Assembly: GCF_963975415.1 (NCBI RefSeq) | Contig: NZ_CAXBGN010000006.1 | Location: forward strand, 310,001 to 374,000 | Direction: 5' to 3' | Length of the DNA: 64,000 bases | Source: Kriegella sp963975415 | GTDB taxonomy: Bacteria > Bacteroidota > Bacteroidia > Flavobacteriales > Flavobacteriaceae | In this document: in pieces, positions 35,206-43,620 of the stretch | How positions within the stretch are numbered: position 1 is the first letter of the stretch | Layout: each line of letters begins with the position of its first letter | Notes under the pieces: generated by a model | Seen by the model: the letters and a program-made list of their open reading frames with translations, nothing else | Told to the model about the DNA's origin: nothing | The model's database searches: none | Program-made: the position numbers and the translations under genes

Positions 35206-36960
35206 ATGAAAATCATGAAAAGCAATAAAATATATATACTAGGAATGATAGCGTCATTTCTTCTAGTTTCCTGTGGTGAGGACTTTCTCGAGTACGAGCC
35301 CGAAGGAGTGCTGTCAAACGAGAATGTGGCTACTGCAGAAAATGCCGAGTCATTGGTTGTAGCTGCTTATGCAGGTATAACAAATGATGATATGGTTGGG
35401 CCATTAACCCATATGTGGGCTTTTGGTAGTGTGCGTTCTGACGATGCCTACAAAGGTGGTGGGGGTAGAGGCGACGTAGATATCGTTGACCGATATGAGC
35501 AGTACAATTTGACTGTGGCCGATGACCCCCTAGATTGGTTCGGACCGCGAACATGGACAAACTATTATAAGGCGATTTCAAGAGCAAACTTTGCTTTGTC
35601 CGTAATCAATGAAATTCCAGATGGAGAGTATGCCGACAAGACCTTAAGGCAGGCAGAATTACGTTTTTTACGTGCACATTCACATTTTATATTGAAGTTG
35701 TTATTTAAGAAAATTCCTTATATCACAGAAGAACTGACTCAAGAAGAAGCGGCTGAGGTCAGTAATGATATAGACAATGACGCCTTATGGAATATGATAG
35801 CGGAAGACTTTCTTTTTGCGTACAATAACTTGCCCCAATCGCAAGATCAGGTGGGAAGAGCCGATAAAAATGCAGCTACGGCTTACTTGGCAAAATTACG
35901 GTTATATCAGGCGTATGAGCAGAATGACGATCATCAGGTCACCGCCATCAATTCTGGGCGGTTACAAGAGGTTATCGATTTAGCCGATGAGGTGACAGCT
36001 AGTTTAGAGCCTGATTTTGGAAATAATTATCTAGACGGTTTCGATAATGGACCGGAGTCTATCTGGGCTGCCCAATTTTCGATTAATGATGGTACTACAG
36101 TGGGTAGGGTAAGTTTTGTTACAGGATTGAACTCCCCGCACGGTACGGGTCTATATGGCTGTTGTGGTTTTCATTTGGCAAGTCAGAATATGGTAAATGC
36201 CTTTAAGACCGATGCCGACGGATTGCCCCTAATGGATACTTTTAATGATGTTGACATATTCACAACTGTAAATGCAGATGGAGAAACGCCTCCCGATGCA
36301 GGATTGACCGTTGATCCCCGATTAGATCATACCATCGGAATTCCTGGAAGACCTTTCAAGTATCGAAATATGGTAAATGAGGCCGGTGACATGGTGTATA
36401 ACTTCAGTTGGGCGAGAGACCCCGGAGTATATGGTTATTTTGGAAACATGAAAGAACAGCAGGCACCTGATTGCTCCTGTTATGTGAAAGAAGGACCATT
36501 TGTTGGAACTTCTAAAAACATGGATTTTATTCGTTATGCGGATGTATTGCTGTTTAAAGCCGAGGCCCTGATTCAATTGAATCGATGGGATGAGGCTTTG
36601 CCCATAATCAACCAGATAAGAACTCGTGCGGCGGCAAGCGTGCAGCGACCTATTGATGCCGGGGCTACCGATATTTATAGTATTGGCACTTATTCATCTT
36701 TTCCTGATAAGGAATTTGCTTGGAAAGCCCTAAAGTTTGAAAGAAGATTAGAATTCGCCATGGAGGGCCATCGTTGGTTCGATTTGGTAAGATGGGGAGA
36801 AGCTGCTGAGGTATTGAATGCTTATTTAACGGAAGAAAGCACGAAACGAGACTTCTTGTCAAATGCATTGTTTACTGCTGGTAGGGATGAATACTATCCC
36901 ATACCTCAGCGAGAAATCGATTTTACTGGCGGGGTTTATAAACAAAACCCTAAGTATTAG
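35206..36960 (+). CDS. susD: SusD-type surface glycan-binding lipoprotein
   Basis: A 584-residue SusD/RagB family lipoprotein that caps the SusC barrel and binds the glycan. The signal ends at Cys in FLLVSCGEDFLEY, followed by the usual FLE..P motif. Helical repeats with AELRFLRAHSHFILKLLF and NAATAYLAKLRLYQAYE follow, then DVLLFKAEALIQLN and the C-terminal RRLEFAMEGHRWFDLVRWG and YYPIPQREIDF signatures. It follows susC after 3 bases. Several Cys residues in the middle (YGCCGF, CSCY) are not typical and may form disulfides on the cell surface. No SusE/F-like extra binding protein follows. Confidence 0.97.
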   Translation: MKIMKSNKIYILGMIASFLLVSCGEDFLEYEPEGVLSNENVATAENAESLVVAAYAGITNDDMVGPLTHMWAFGSVRSDDAYKGGGGRGDVDIVDRYEQYNLTVADDPLDWFGPRTWTNYYKAISRANFALSVINEIPDGEYADKTLRQAELRFLRAHSHFILKLLFKKIPYITEELTQEEAAEVSNDIDNDALWNMIAEDFLFAYNNLPQSQDQVGRADKNAATAYLAKLRLYQAYEQNDDHQVTAINSGRLQEVIDLADEVTASLEPDFGNNYLDGFDNGPESIWAAQFSINDGTTVGRVSFVTGLNSPHGTGLYGCCGFHLASQNMVNAFKTDADGLPLMDTFNDVDIFTTVNADGETPPDAGLTVDPRLDHTIGIPGRPFKYRNMVNEAGDMVYNFSWARDPGVYGYFGNMKEQQAPDCSCYVKEGPFVGTSKNMDFIRYADVLLFKAEALIQLNRWDEALPIINQIRTRAAASVQRPIDAGATDIYSIGTYSSFPDKEFAWKALKFERRLEFAMEGHRWFDLVRWGEAAEVLNAYLTEESTKRDFLSNALFTAGRDEYYPIPQREIDFTGGVYKQNPKY

Positions 36961-37016
36961 TTCCCCCTTTTTAAGATTGGTCTTGATCTGAGTGTTACTT
37001 AGAGTTGGTTTTTTGG

Positions 37017-37045
37017 AAGCACGGAATGGTTACCCGTGCTTTTTT
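37017..37045 (+). terminator. Terminator after susD
   Basis: Stem AAGCACGG (37017-37024) / CCGTGCTT (37034-37041) followed by TTTT. It lies 56 bases after the susD stop and separates the SusCD operon from the downstream HAD and kinase genes, at least in part. Confidence 0.8.
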
Positions 37046-37071
37046 AGTAAATTCAATGAAAATTTAAATAA

Positions 37072-37851
37072 ATGAAAAAAGGATTCTTAATCGATATGGA
37101 TGGGGTTATCTATAGTGGTGAAACCATGATTGAAGGGGCCGATAAATTTATCGCTACACTGCAAAAAGAAAACATACCTTTTCTGTTTATGACTAATAAT
37201 AGCCAACGTACACCCTTAGATACTGTCAACAAGGTGAGTAGAATGGGTATAAATATTACCGAAGAGAATGTTTATACCAGTGCCATGGCCACGGCTTGGT
37301 TCCTGTCTTTTATGAACCCGAAGGGAACGGCTTATGTACTGGGCGAAGGCGGACTCATTACCAGTCTGCATCAACAGGGATATACCTTGGTAAATCAGAA
37401 CCCCGATTTTGTTGTTGTGGGTGAGGGAAGAAATTTTACTTTGGAAATGGTAAGTAATGCGGTCGAAATGATTCTTTCCGGTTCAAAACTTATAGCGACA
37501 AATTTAGACCCTTCTCCCAAGAAAAAAGGGTGGTCTAATCTGGGTATAAAAGCTATAGTATCAATGATTGAGGAGGCAACCGGTAAAAAGGCCTTCTCCG
37601 TTGGAAAACCGAGTCCGGTAATGATGCGTGCTGCTCGTAAATCATTAGGTTTGGAAGCCCGAGAGACCATTATTATTGGTGACACCATGGATACCGATAT
37701 CTTGGGGGGTGTTCAATTAGGGTACACAACTATTTTGACACTTTCGGGTGTATCTAAAAAAGGCGTGTTGGACGATTATCCTTTTAAACCAGATATGGTT
37801 ATAGATTCTGTGGCTACATTAAATTTAAAACAAGCACTCGAATTACAATAG
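37072..37851 (+). CDS. HAD-superfamily phosphatase, NagD-like
   Basis: A 259-residue HAD phosphatase of subclass IIA. Motif I is FLIDMDGVIYSG, motif II is FMTNNSQRT, the Lys motif is SVGKPSP and motif III is IIIGDTMDTDILGG. The cap region between motifs II and III is the NagD type. Members dephosphorylate small sugar or nucleotide phosphates in the cytosol. It lies between susD and a sugar kinase, so a role in fructose phosphate turnover is plausible but not shown. Its substrate may equally be unrelated. The gene starts just after the susD terminator and the kinase follows after 55 bases. Confidence 0.9.
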   Translation: MKKGFLIDMDGVIYSGETMIEGADKFIATLQKENIPFLFMTNNSQRTPLDTVNKVSRMGINITEENVYTSAMATAWFLSFMNPKGTAYVLGEGGLITSLHQQGYTLVNQNPDFVVVGEGRNFTLEMVSNAVEMILSGSKLIATNLDPSPKKKGWSNLGIKAIVSMIEEATGKKAFSVGKPSPVMMRAARKSLGLEARETIIIGDTMDTDILGGVQLGYTTILTLSGVSKKGVLDDYPFKPDMVIDSVATLNLKQALELQ

Positions 37852-37906
37852 AAATTTAAAAAGGGTTCGAAGAAAGCTGATTCTCATACCCAAAAAAAAT
37901 AGATAA

Positions 37907-38797
37907 ATGAAAAACAAAATAAAAGCAGTTTGTTTTGGAGAAGTGTTATTCGATGTCTTTCCTACGCATGCAAAAATCGGCGGTGCTCCGTTGAATGTTT
38001 GCGTAAGACTACAATCTTTAGGAGCGGATGCTGCTATGTTAAGTAGTGTGGGCGAAGATCAGAATGGCATTAAAATTATCAATTATTTGAGAAACTCTGG
38101 CGTAGATACTGAAGGAATCCATATTCAAACGGAGTATGCCACTGGTGTTGTGAATGTGGTGCTCAATGATAAGGGGGTGGCTTCGTATGATATTGCCTAT
38201 CCCGTAGCTTGGGATAAAATAGGACTACAAGAGTCCATGAGAGGCGTAGTTGAGGCCTCGGACGTTTTGGTATACGGAAGTTTGGTGTGTAGGGATAAAG
38301 TTTCAAGGGCAACTTTAAATGCGCTTTTAAAATGGGCCCCTTATAAAGTATTTGATGCGAATTTGAGAGCTCCGCATTATACGAAAGAAGTACTTTTAGA
38401 ATTGATGGAAGCAGCTGATTTTATAAAACTCAATGATGACGAATTGTACGAGATAGCTGGTTATTTAGGGTCTAATTACAATAACATGGAACAGAACATC
38501 GCCTTTATTGCACAAGAGACACAGACCAAAACGCTATGCGTTACCAAAGGGGCTTTCGGTGCTGTTTTATATAAGAACAAGAAATTTTTTTACAATAGCG
38601 GATATCGCATTAAAGTAGTAGATACCGTGGGTTCGGGAGATTCTTTTTTGGCATCGGTTATCTATAAACTCTTCACGGGAGAAGACCCTCAGAAGGCTAT
38701 AGACTATGGTTGTGCCGTAGGTGCTTTAGTAGCTGGAAGTGAAGGGGCGAACCCTGTATTGGCATCCGAGGATATTACAAAATTTATGAATCCTTAG
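37907..38797 (+). CDS. PfkB-family sugar kinase, probable fructokinase
   Basis: A 296-residue ribokinase-fold kinase. The N-terminal glycine-rich pattern is KIGGAPLNVCVRLQSLGADAAMLSSVG. The C-terminal ATP and catalytic base motif is VDTVGSGDSFLAS, with Asp in GSGD as the base. Motifs such as FGEVLFDVFP at the start are typical of bacterial fructokinases. It should phosphorylate fructose released by GH32 and imported by the porter, feeding fructose 6-phosphate into glycolysis. It is the last gene of the fructan locus. Its 3' end overlaps the convergent YpdA-like gene by 14 bases. Confidence 0.92.
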   Translation: MKNKIKAVCFGEVLFDVFPTHAKIGGAPLNVCVRLQSLGADAAMLSSVGEDQNGIKIINYLRNSGVDTEGIHIQTEYATGVVNVVLNDKGVASYDIAYPVAWDKIGLQESMRGVVEASDVLVYGSLVCRDKVSRATLNALLKWAPYKVFDANLRAPHYTKEVLLELMEAADFIKLNDDELYEIAGYLGSNYNNMEQNIAFIAQETQTKTLCVTKGAFGAVLYKNKKFFYNSGYRIKVVDTVGSGDSFLASVIYKLFTGEDPQKAIDYGCAVGALVAGSEGANPVLASEDITKFMNP

Positions 38798-39770
38798 CTT
38801 CAACTAATTTTTTGGTCAAGATATCTGCTACAATCACTTTAGCATGTATTCTCGAATTTTCGATAAACCATTTATGGGTTTCCATACCCCCGCAAATGAC
38901 CCCTGCCAAGTAAAGCCCTGAAATATTGGTTTCCATGGTTTCCGGATTATAATTGGGAAGTCGTTTTGCATCATTGGAGAGTTCAATACCCAGTTTTTCT
39001 AGAAATTCAAAATTCGGTTTGTACCCTGTAAGGGCCAACACAAAATCATTTTCTAGGTTCACGACACCCTCGGGGGTGTCTATGGTAATCTCATTTTCTT
39101 TGATTTCCTTTAAGGTGGAGTGATAGTAGGCTTTGATGCTTCCTTCTTCAATACGGTTGATAATATCAGGGCGTACCCAATATTTAACGCGTTGCCCGAC
39201 CTCCGCACCGCGAATGATCAAGGTGACCTCGGATCCTTTGCGCCAGCACTCCAATGCGGCATCTATGGCCGAATTGCTGGCACCGACCACGGCTAATTTC
39301 TGGCTTGCATAAAAATGTGGATCCTTGTAATAATGGGCAACTTTGGGCAGGTTTTCCCCAGGAATACCGAGTGTATTGGGTAAATCGTAAAAACCAGTAG
39401 CGACAACCACATTTAAAGTTGTATAACTACCTTTACTTGTGTTGATTTCGAAAAGAGCCTCCGATTTTTTTACGCTTTCCACTTTTTCGAACAACTGAAT
39501 ATTCAATTGGTTGCTGGTTACGATTCTTCGGTAATATTCAAGTGCCTCGTTGCGTTTGGGCTTGGCTTCTTTACTGATAAAAGGAATTTCATCAATTTCC
39601 AATCGTTCCGAGGAAGAGAAGAATTGCATATTCGACGGGTAGTTGAACAAAGAGTTTACAATTGGCCCTTTTTCGATAATAAGATAATTCAAGCCTTTCT
39701 TTTTGGCTTCCAGACCACAAGCAATACCAATAGGGCCTCCTCCGATGATAACAAGATCAAAATGCGTCAT
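38784..39770 (-). CDS. ypdA: YpdA-like FAD/NAD(P) disulfide reductase
   Basis: A 328-residue flavoprotein of the YpdA family, a thioredoxin-reductase relative proposed to reduce bacillithiol disulfide. It has the FAD motif IIGGGPIGIACGLEAKKKG, the family pattern FNYPSNMQFFSSSERLEI and the NAD(P) motif VVGASNSAIDAALECWRKG. The final FAD motif is ISGLYLAGVICGG. There is no CxxC redox pair, as in YpdA. The gene follows rpe on the minus strand with a one-base overlap of stop and start. Bacillithiol use by this organism is inferred only from family membership. Confidence 0.9.
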   Translation of the reverse strand: MTHFDLVIIGGGPIGIACGLEAKKKGLNYLIIEKGPIVNSLFNYPSNMQFFSSSERLEIDEIPFISKEAKPKRNEALEYYRRIVTSNQLNIQLFEKVESVKKSEALFEINTSKGSYTTLNVVVATGFYDLPNTLGIPGENLPKVAHYYKDPHFYASQKLAVVGASNSAIDAALECWRKGSEVTLIIRGAEVGQRVKYWVRPDIINRIEEGSIKAYYHSTLKEIKENEITIDTPEGVVNLENDFVLALTGYKPNFEFLEKLGIELSNDAKRLPNYNPETMETNISGLYLAGVICGGMETHKWFIENSRIHAKVIVADILTKKLVEAKDS

Positions 39771-40435
39771 TATTCAGTAATTTCCTTTAGTTCGTGAATG
39801 GTTTGGGTCGGATTTTCACTCTTAAAAACAAAACTACCGGCCACCAGAACGTCTGCCCCGGCATCGGTCAAAGCCTTGGCATTCTCTGAAGTAACTCCAC
39901 CATCTATCTCGATGAGGGTCTTGGTTTTTTTATGTAAAATCAGGGCTTTTAAATCACGTAGCTTATTATATGTGTTTTCAATAAACGACTGACCTCCGAA
40001 TCCGGGGTTCACGCTCATCAATAATACCAGATCGATATCGCGTATCGTATCTTCCAACACATTGATGTTGGTATGTGGATTCAGGGCAACGCCTGCAGTC
40101 ATTCCTTCGGCCTTTATCGCTTGCAAGGTTCGGTGCAAATGGGTGCAGGCCTCATAATGAACGGTTAGATTGTTCGCTCCAAGATCGGCAAAGGTCTTGA
40201 TATAGCGATCAGGGTCAATAATCATCAAATGAACGTCCAAAGGTTTGGTGGCATGCTTGGCAATAGCCTTTACCACGGGCATTCCATATGAAATATTGGG
40301 CACGAATACACCATCCATAACATCAATATGATGCCAATCGGCCTCACTATGGTTAACGAGTTCTATATCGCGTTGTAGATTGCCGAAATCGGCAGCTAGG
40401 AGGGAGGGGGCAATTTTTGTTTTGGTGATTTTCAT
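39770..40435 (-). CDS. rpe: Ribulose-phosphate 3-epimerase
   Basis: A 221-residue TIM-barrel enzyme that interconverts ribulose 5-phosphate and xylulose 5-phosphate in the pentose phosphate pathway. Clear marks are IAPSLLAADFGNL, HIDVMDGVFVPNISYG, DVHLMI, MSVNPGFGGQSFIE, EIDGGVTSENA and GADVLVAGSFVF. The metal ligands in HIDVMDG and HLM are present. It overlaps the downstream YpdA-like gene by one base, so both are co-transcribed from the promoter at 40455-40462. Confidence 0.97.
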   Translation of the reverse strand: MKITKTKIAPSLLAADFGNLQRDIELVNHSEADWHHIDVMDGVFVPNISYGMPVVKAIAKHATKPLDVHLMIIDPDRYIKTFADLGANNLTVHYEACTHLHRTLQAIKAEGMTAGVALNPHTNINVLEDTIRDIDLVLLMSVNPGFGGQSFIENTYNKLRDLKALILHKKTKTLIEIDGGVTSENAKALTDAGADVLVAGSFVFKSENPTQTIHELKEITE

Positions 40436-40454
40436 CTACTCTTAGTCTTTTGTA

Positions 40455-40462
40455 CAAAAGTA
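40455..40462 (-). promoter_or_regulatory. -7 box of the rpe-ypdA operon
   Basis: On the minus strand the bases read TACTTTTG, a perfect TAnnTTTG. It lies 20 bases upstream of the rpe start. A TTG about 24 bases further upstream is a slightly distant -33 element. Confidence 0.6.
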
Positions 40463-40528
40463 AGGAAATTGCCCCTTTTTAGTGTGCAAGGTGTGAGTAA
40501 AAGACTTTATGCCTTTTGTGTTCAACCT

Positions 40529-41548
40529 CTAATTATTTTGGAGATACGTTTCGATCTGCCGAATCGTTGTATGCTTTTCAGATGCTGATAGCCAACTTGC
40601 CTTGAAACTATTCTTGGCTAGTTGGGCGATTTGTTTTTTGGAAAGGTTCAATGCCTGGGCAATACCTAAGTAATTCTCGTTCATATAACCCCCGAAGTAT
40701 GCAGGGTCATCTGAATTTATGGTGACCAATAAATTTTTTTCCATCATTTTTACCAAGGGGTGTTCTTTGAGGTCTTGAACTACTTTCAGTTCTAGGTTTG
40801 ATAACGGACATAGTGTCAGTGGTATTTGAACTTCGGCCAATTTCTTTACCAAGATGTCATCATCGAGACAACGATTGCCGTGATCTATGCGTATTACCTT
40901 GAGTAAATCAATGGCTTCCCAAATATATTCGGAAGGACCTTCCTCACCTGCATGGGCTACGGTCAAAAAACCTTCTTCGATAGCCTTGTTAAAAACTTTT
41001 TGAAATTTGGAAGGAGGATTTCCAACCTCGGAAGAATCGAGACCTACACCCGAAATCCATTTTTTGTAGGGAAGAGCTTTATCTAGGGTCTTTAAAGCGG
41101 AAGCTTCATCGAGGTGTCTTAAAAAACACATAATTAACCTAAAGCTAATACCTAGTTTTTCCTGACCGTCAAGTAAAGCACGATAAATACCATTAATTAC
41201 CACATCAAAAGAAATGTCACGTTGTGTATGAGTTTGAGGGTCGAAAAAAATTTCTACATGCTTTACGTTTTGTAGATGTACCTTCGATAAGTAGGCCCAA
41301 GTCAAGTCATAAAAATCCAGTTCGTGAATCAATACACTGGCGCCTGCATAATAAATATCTAAAAATTCTTGAAGGTTGTTAAAACGATATGCCTTTTTAA
41401 GGGCATCAACACTGGAATAACTAATCTTCAAATTATTCCTGTGGGCAATCGTAAACATTAATTCGGGCTCAAAAGTACCTTCAATATGCAAATGGAGTTC
41501 TGCCTTGGGTATTCCCGCTATAAATTTTTCGATGGAAATGTCTTTCAT
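40529..41548 (-). CDS. Adenine deaminase (adenosine/AMP deaminase superfamily)
   Basis: A 339-residue zinc hydrolase. The metal and catalytic residues are present: AELHLHIEG near the start, VAHAGEEGP, DHGNRCLDD, CPLSNLEL and INSDDPAYFGG. The variants GLDSSEVGNPPSKF and NSDDPAYFGGYMNENYL are those I associate with the adenine deaminase branch (Aah1/PA0148-like) rather than adenosine deaminases, which usually have TDDP. It would convert adenine to hypoxanthine for purine salvage. It is a monocistronic minus-strand gene. Adenosine as substrate remains possible. Confidence 0.85.
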   Translation of the reverse strand: MKDISIEKFIAGIPKAELHLHIEGTFEPELMFTIAHRNNLKISYSSVDALKKAYRFNNLQEFLDIYYAGASVLIHELDFYDLTWAYLSKVHLQNVKHVEIFFDPQTHTQRDISFDVVINGIYRALLDGQEKLGISFRLIMCFLRHLDEASALKTLDKALPYKKWISGVGLDSSEVGNPPSKFQKVFNKAIEEGFLTVAHAGEEGPSEYIWEAIDLLKVIRIDHGNRCLDDDILVKKLAEVQIPLTLCPLSNLELKVVQDLKEHPLVKMMEKNLLVTINSDDPAYFGGYMNENYLGIAQALNLSKKQIAQLAKNSFKASWLSASEKHTTIRQIETYLQNN

Positions 41549-41693
41549 TTTGAATGCTCCTTGAGTTTATAAATGGTAATGCAGCTACAATTTAGGCACT
41601 TTTCGACAATATACATGGGCTATAAGAGTCGCTCGCAAAAAAAATCAAAGGAGACAATCGACGGGGCTTTGGTATTTATTTTTTTCGGCAGCC

Positions 41694-42146
41694 TTAAACC
41701 AGATGTTTCAAACCTTCATAAACAGCAATGCCAACGGCATTCGCTAAATTTAAACTGCGAACGTGTTCGCTATAAAGTGGAATTTTGTAGAGTTCGTTTC
41801 GGTTTGATTCCGTTAGCGTGGCGGGCAGCCCGACCGATTCTTTCCCGAAGACTAGAAATTGACCATCTTTATAATTAATCGACCAGTGACTTTTCTCGGC
41901 ATGGCTTGAAAAAAATACCATATTCTTGTTCTTGTGCTGTGTAAGAAAATCATCTAGATTTTCATAAATACATAAAGAGAGATGGGGCCAATAATCCAAC
42001 CCCGCACGTTTTAAACGCTTGTCGTCGAGCTCAAAACCAAACGGCTTAACAAGGTGTAGCGTAGAACCTGTTGCCAATGCCAATCTGCCAATATTACCGG
42101 TATTATTGGGTATTTCGGGCGCTATAAGAACAATATTAAATGGCAT
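41694..42146 (-). CDS. trmL: tRNA (cytidine/uridine-34 2'-O)-methyltransferase TrmL
   Basis: A 150-residue SPOUT methyltransferase that methylates the wobble ribose of tRNA-Leu in E. coli. The ATG at 42146 gives the usual start FNIVLIAPEIPNNTGNIGRL; a longer frame from 42203 adds unrelated residues and overlaps the next gene. Motif 2 is FLVFGKESVGLP and motif 3 is YSEHVRSLNLANAVGIAVYE, which form the trefoil knot and SAM site. The gene starts 2 bases after the VF530-type gene, so both are co-transcribed. Confidence 0.93.
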   Translation of the reverse strand: MPFNIVLIAPEIPNNTGNIGRLALATGSTLHLVKPFGFELDDKRLKRAGLDYWPHLSLCIYENLDDFLTQHKNKNMVFFSSHAEKSHWSINYKDGQFLVFGKESVGLPATLTESNRNELYKIPLYSEHVRSLNLANAVGIAVYEGLKHLV

Positions 42147-42148
42147 AG

Positions 42149-42391
42149 CTATTTTTTCCTTAGTGATTTGAGATATAATTGCTCTACTTTTTCGCGGGCC
42201 CAAGGAGTTTTTCGTAAGAATTTTAAGGAAGATTTTATAGAAGGGTTACTTTTAAAACAATTGATATTTACTTGCGTTGCCAGTTCTTCCCAGCTATACT
42301 TTTGGGAGAGGTGTTCAAGTATATCAACTAATTTAATTCCATGTAATGGATTATTGGGTTGTTCTTTGGGTGCGGAATTTTTTGAGGCCAT
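42149..42391 (-). CDS. VF530-type DNA-binding protein (DUF2132)
   Basis: An 80-residue protein with the compact family signature: NPLHGIKLVDILEHL, YSWEEL, INCFKSNPS and SLKFLRKTPWAREKVE. The family is small, basic and helical, and a V. fischeri member gives it its name. DNA binding has been proposed, but the cellular role is not known. It is the first gene of a two-gene unit with trmL, separated by 2 bases. Confidence 0.92.
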   Translation of the reverse strand: MASKNSAPKEQPNNPLHGIKLVDILEHLSQKYSWEELATQVNINCFKSNPSIKSSLKFLRKTPWAREKVEQLYLKSLRKK

Positions 42392-42432
42392 GATTTAAAT
42401 ATACATTTTAGATTGGTTTGAAACCATAAATG

Positions 42433-42460
42433 AAAAAACTCCGGTAATCAGCCGGAGTTT
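42433..42460 (-). terminator. Terminator of rpoD
   Basis: On the minus strand AAACTCCGG, loop of 7, CCGGAGTTT is followed by a T run (complement of 42433-42438). It lies about 115 bases after the rpoD stop and before the VF530-type gene. Confidence 0.8.
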
Positions 42461-42573
42461 ATTCATCAATCAAAAAACGAACAGTCATGATAACTGTTGT
42501 TAACAGTAAAATTACAATTTATATGCCGCATTTCCAATTTATGGAAACTTTAACGTATAAGTTGCGAGTCCGT

Positions 42574-43437
42574 TTAGCCGAGATAGGTTTTCAATATCTT
42601 GCTTCGCGAAGTATGTTTTAGTCTTCGAATTGCTTTTTCTTTGATTTGACGCACTCTTTCACGCGTAAGGTCAAAGGTTTCACCAATTTCTTCCAGAGTC
42701 ATAGAGTGTTGTCCGGCCAAGCCGAAATACAAACGAATGACATCCGCTTCTCTTGGGGTCAGTGTCTCAAGAGCTCTTTCGATTTCAGTTCGTAGCGACT
42801 CGTGCAATAGGTCTTTATCAGGATTAGGAGATTCGCCACTACGAAGTACATCATAAAGGTTGGAATCTTCACCATCGATCAAAGGTGCGTCCATAGATAC
42901 ATGGCGTCCTGAATTTTTTATAGACTGTTTGACATCTTCAACAGTCATATCCAATTCCTTGGCAATCTCTTCAGCAGAGGGCATACGTTCATGTGCCTGC
43001 TCCAAGAAAGCGAAAGTTTTGTTTATTTTGTTGATCGAACCAATTTTGTTCAATGGTAAACGTACAATTCTTGACTGTTCCGCCAACGCCTGTAAAATAG
43101 ATTGACGAATCCACCAAACGGCGTACGATATAAATTTAAATCCACGGGTTTCATCAAAACGTTGGGCTGCTTTGATCAATCCCAAGTTACCTTCGTTGAT
43201 AAGGTCAGGAAGGGTTAATCCTTGGTTTTGATATTGTTTGGCTACCGATACCACAAATCGAAGGTTGGCCTTGGTCAATTTTTCAAGGGCAACTTGATCT
43301 CCTGCTTTTATTCGTTGGGCCAACTCTACCTCTTCATCCGCTGTAATTAAGTCTACTTTTCCAATTTCCTGTAGGTATTTATCCAACGAAGCGGTTTCCC
43401 TATTGGTAACCTGTTTTGTAATTTTTAACTGTCTCAT
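42574..43437 (-). CDS. rpoD: Primary RNA polymerase sigma factor RpoD (SigA)
   Basis: A 287-residue sigma-70 of the short Bacteroidota type that lacks region 1.1. Region 1.2 begins with ASLDKYLQEIGKVDLIT. Region 2 shows ANLRFVVSVAKQYQNQG, LINEGNLGLIKAAQRFD and KFISYAVWWIRQSI. Region 3 has ERMPSAEEIAKEL and region 4 TLTPREADVIRLYFGL plus the helix-turn-helix TLEEIGETFDLTRERVRQI. This sigma recognises the TTG/TAnnTTTG promoters seen elsewhere in the window. It is transcribed alone. Confidence 0.97.
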   Translation of the reverse strand: MRQLKITKQVTNRETASLDKYLQEIGKVDLITADEEVELAQRIKAGDQVALEKLTKANLRFVVSVAKQYQNQGLTLPDLINEGNLGLIKAAQRFDETRGFKFISYAVWWIRQSILQALAEQSRIVRLPLNKIGSINKINKTFAFLEQAHERMPSAEEIAKELDMTVEDVKQSIKNSGRHVSMDAPLIDGEDSNLYDVLRSGESPNPDKDLLHESLRTEIERALETLTPREADVIRLYFGLAGQHSMTLEEIGETFDLTRERVRQIKEKAIRRLKHTSRSKILKTYLG

Positions 43438-43559
43438 TTACGGTAAATTAAATTCATGCTACATAAGCTGCATATACTTATACGTAAAAAAGATAGAAAT
43501 GTTACAAATGAAATACGAAAGTTTTGTTTTTTTCGCTGGTATGGATGTTTTTAGGATAT

Positions 43560-43594
43560 AAAAGAGCCTCAATAGGTAGTATTGAGGCTCTTTT
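43560..43594 (-). terminator. Terminator of pnp (bidirectional)
   Basis: A 15-bp perfect stem AAAAGAGCCTCAATA (43560-43574) / TATTGAGGCTCTTTT (43580-43594). On the minus strand it starts 27 bases after the pnp stop and ends in TTTT. Confidence 0.85.
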
Positions 43595-43620
43595 GTATTT
43601 GATCTTTGTAAGATTAAGTT

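Noticed and set aside
40529..41548. Calling the deaminase an adenosine deaminase
   Set aside because: The NSDDPAYFGG and GLDSSEVGNPP variants fit the adenine deaminase branch better.
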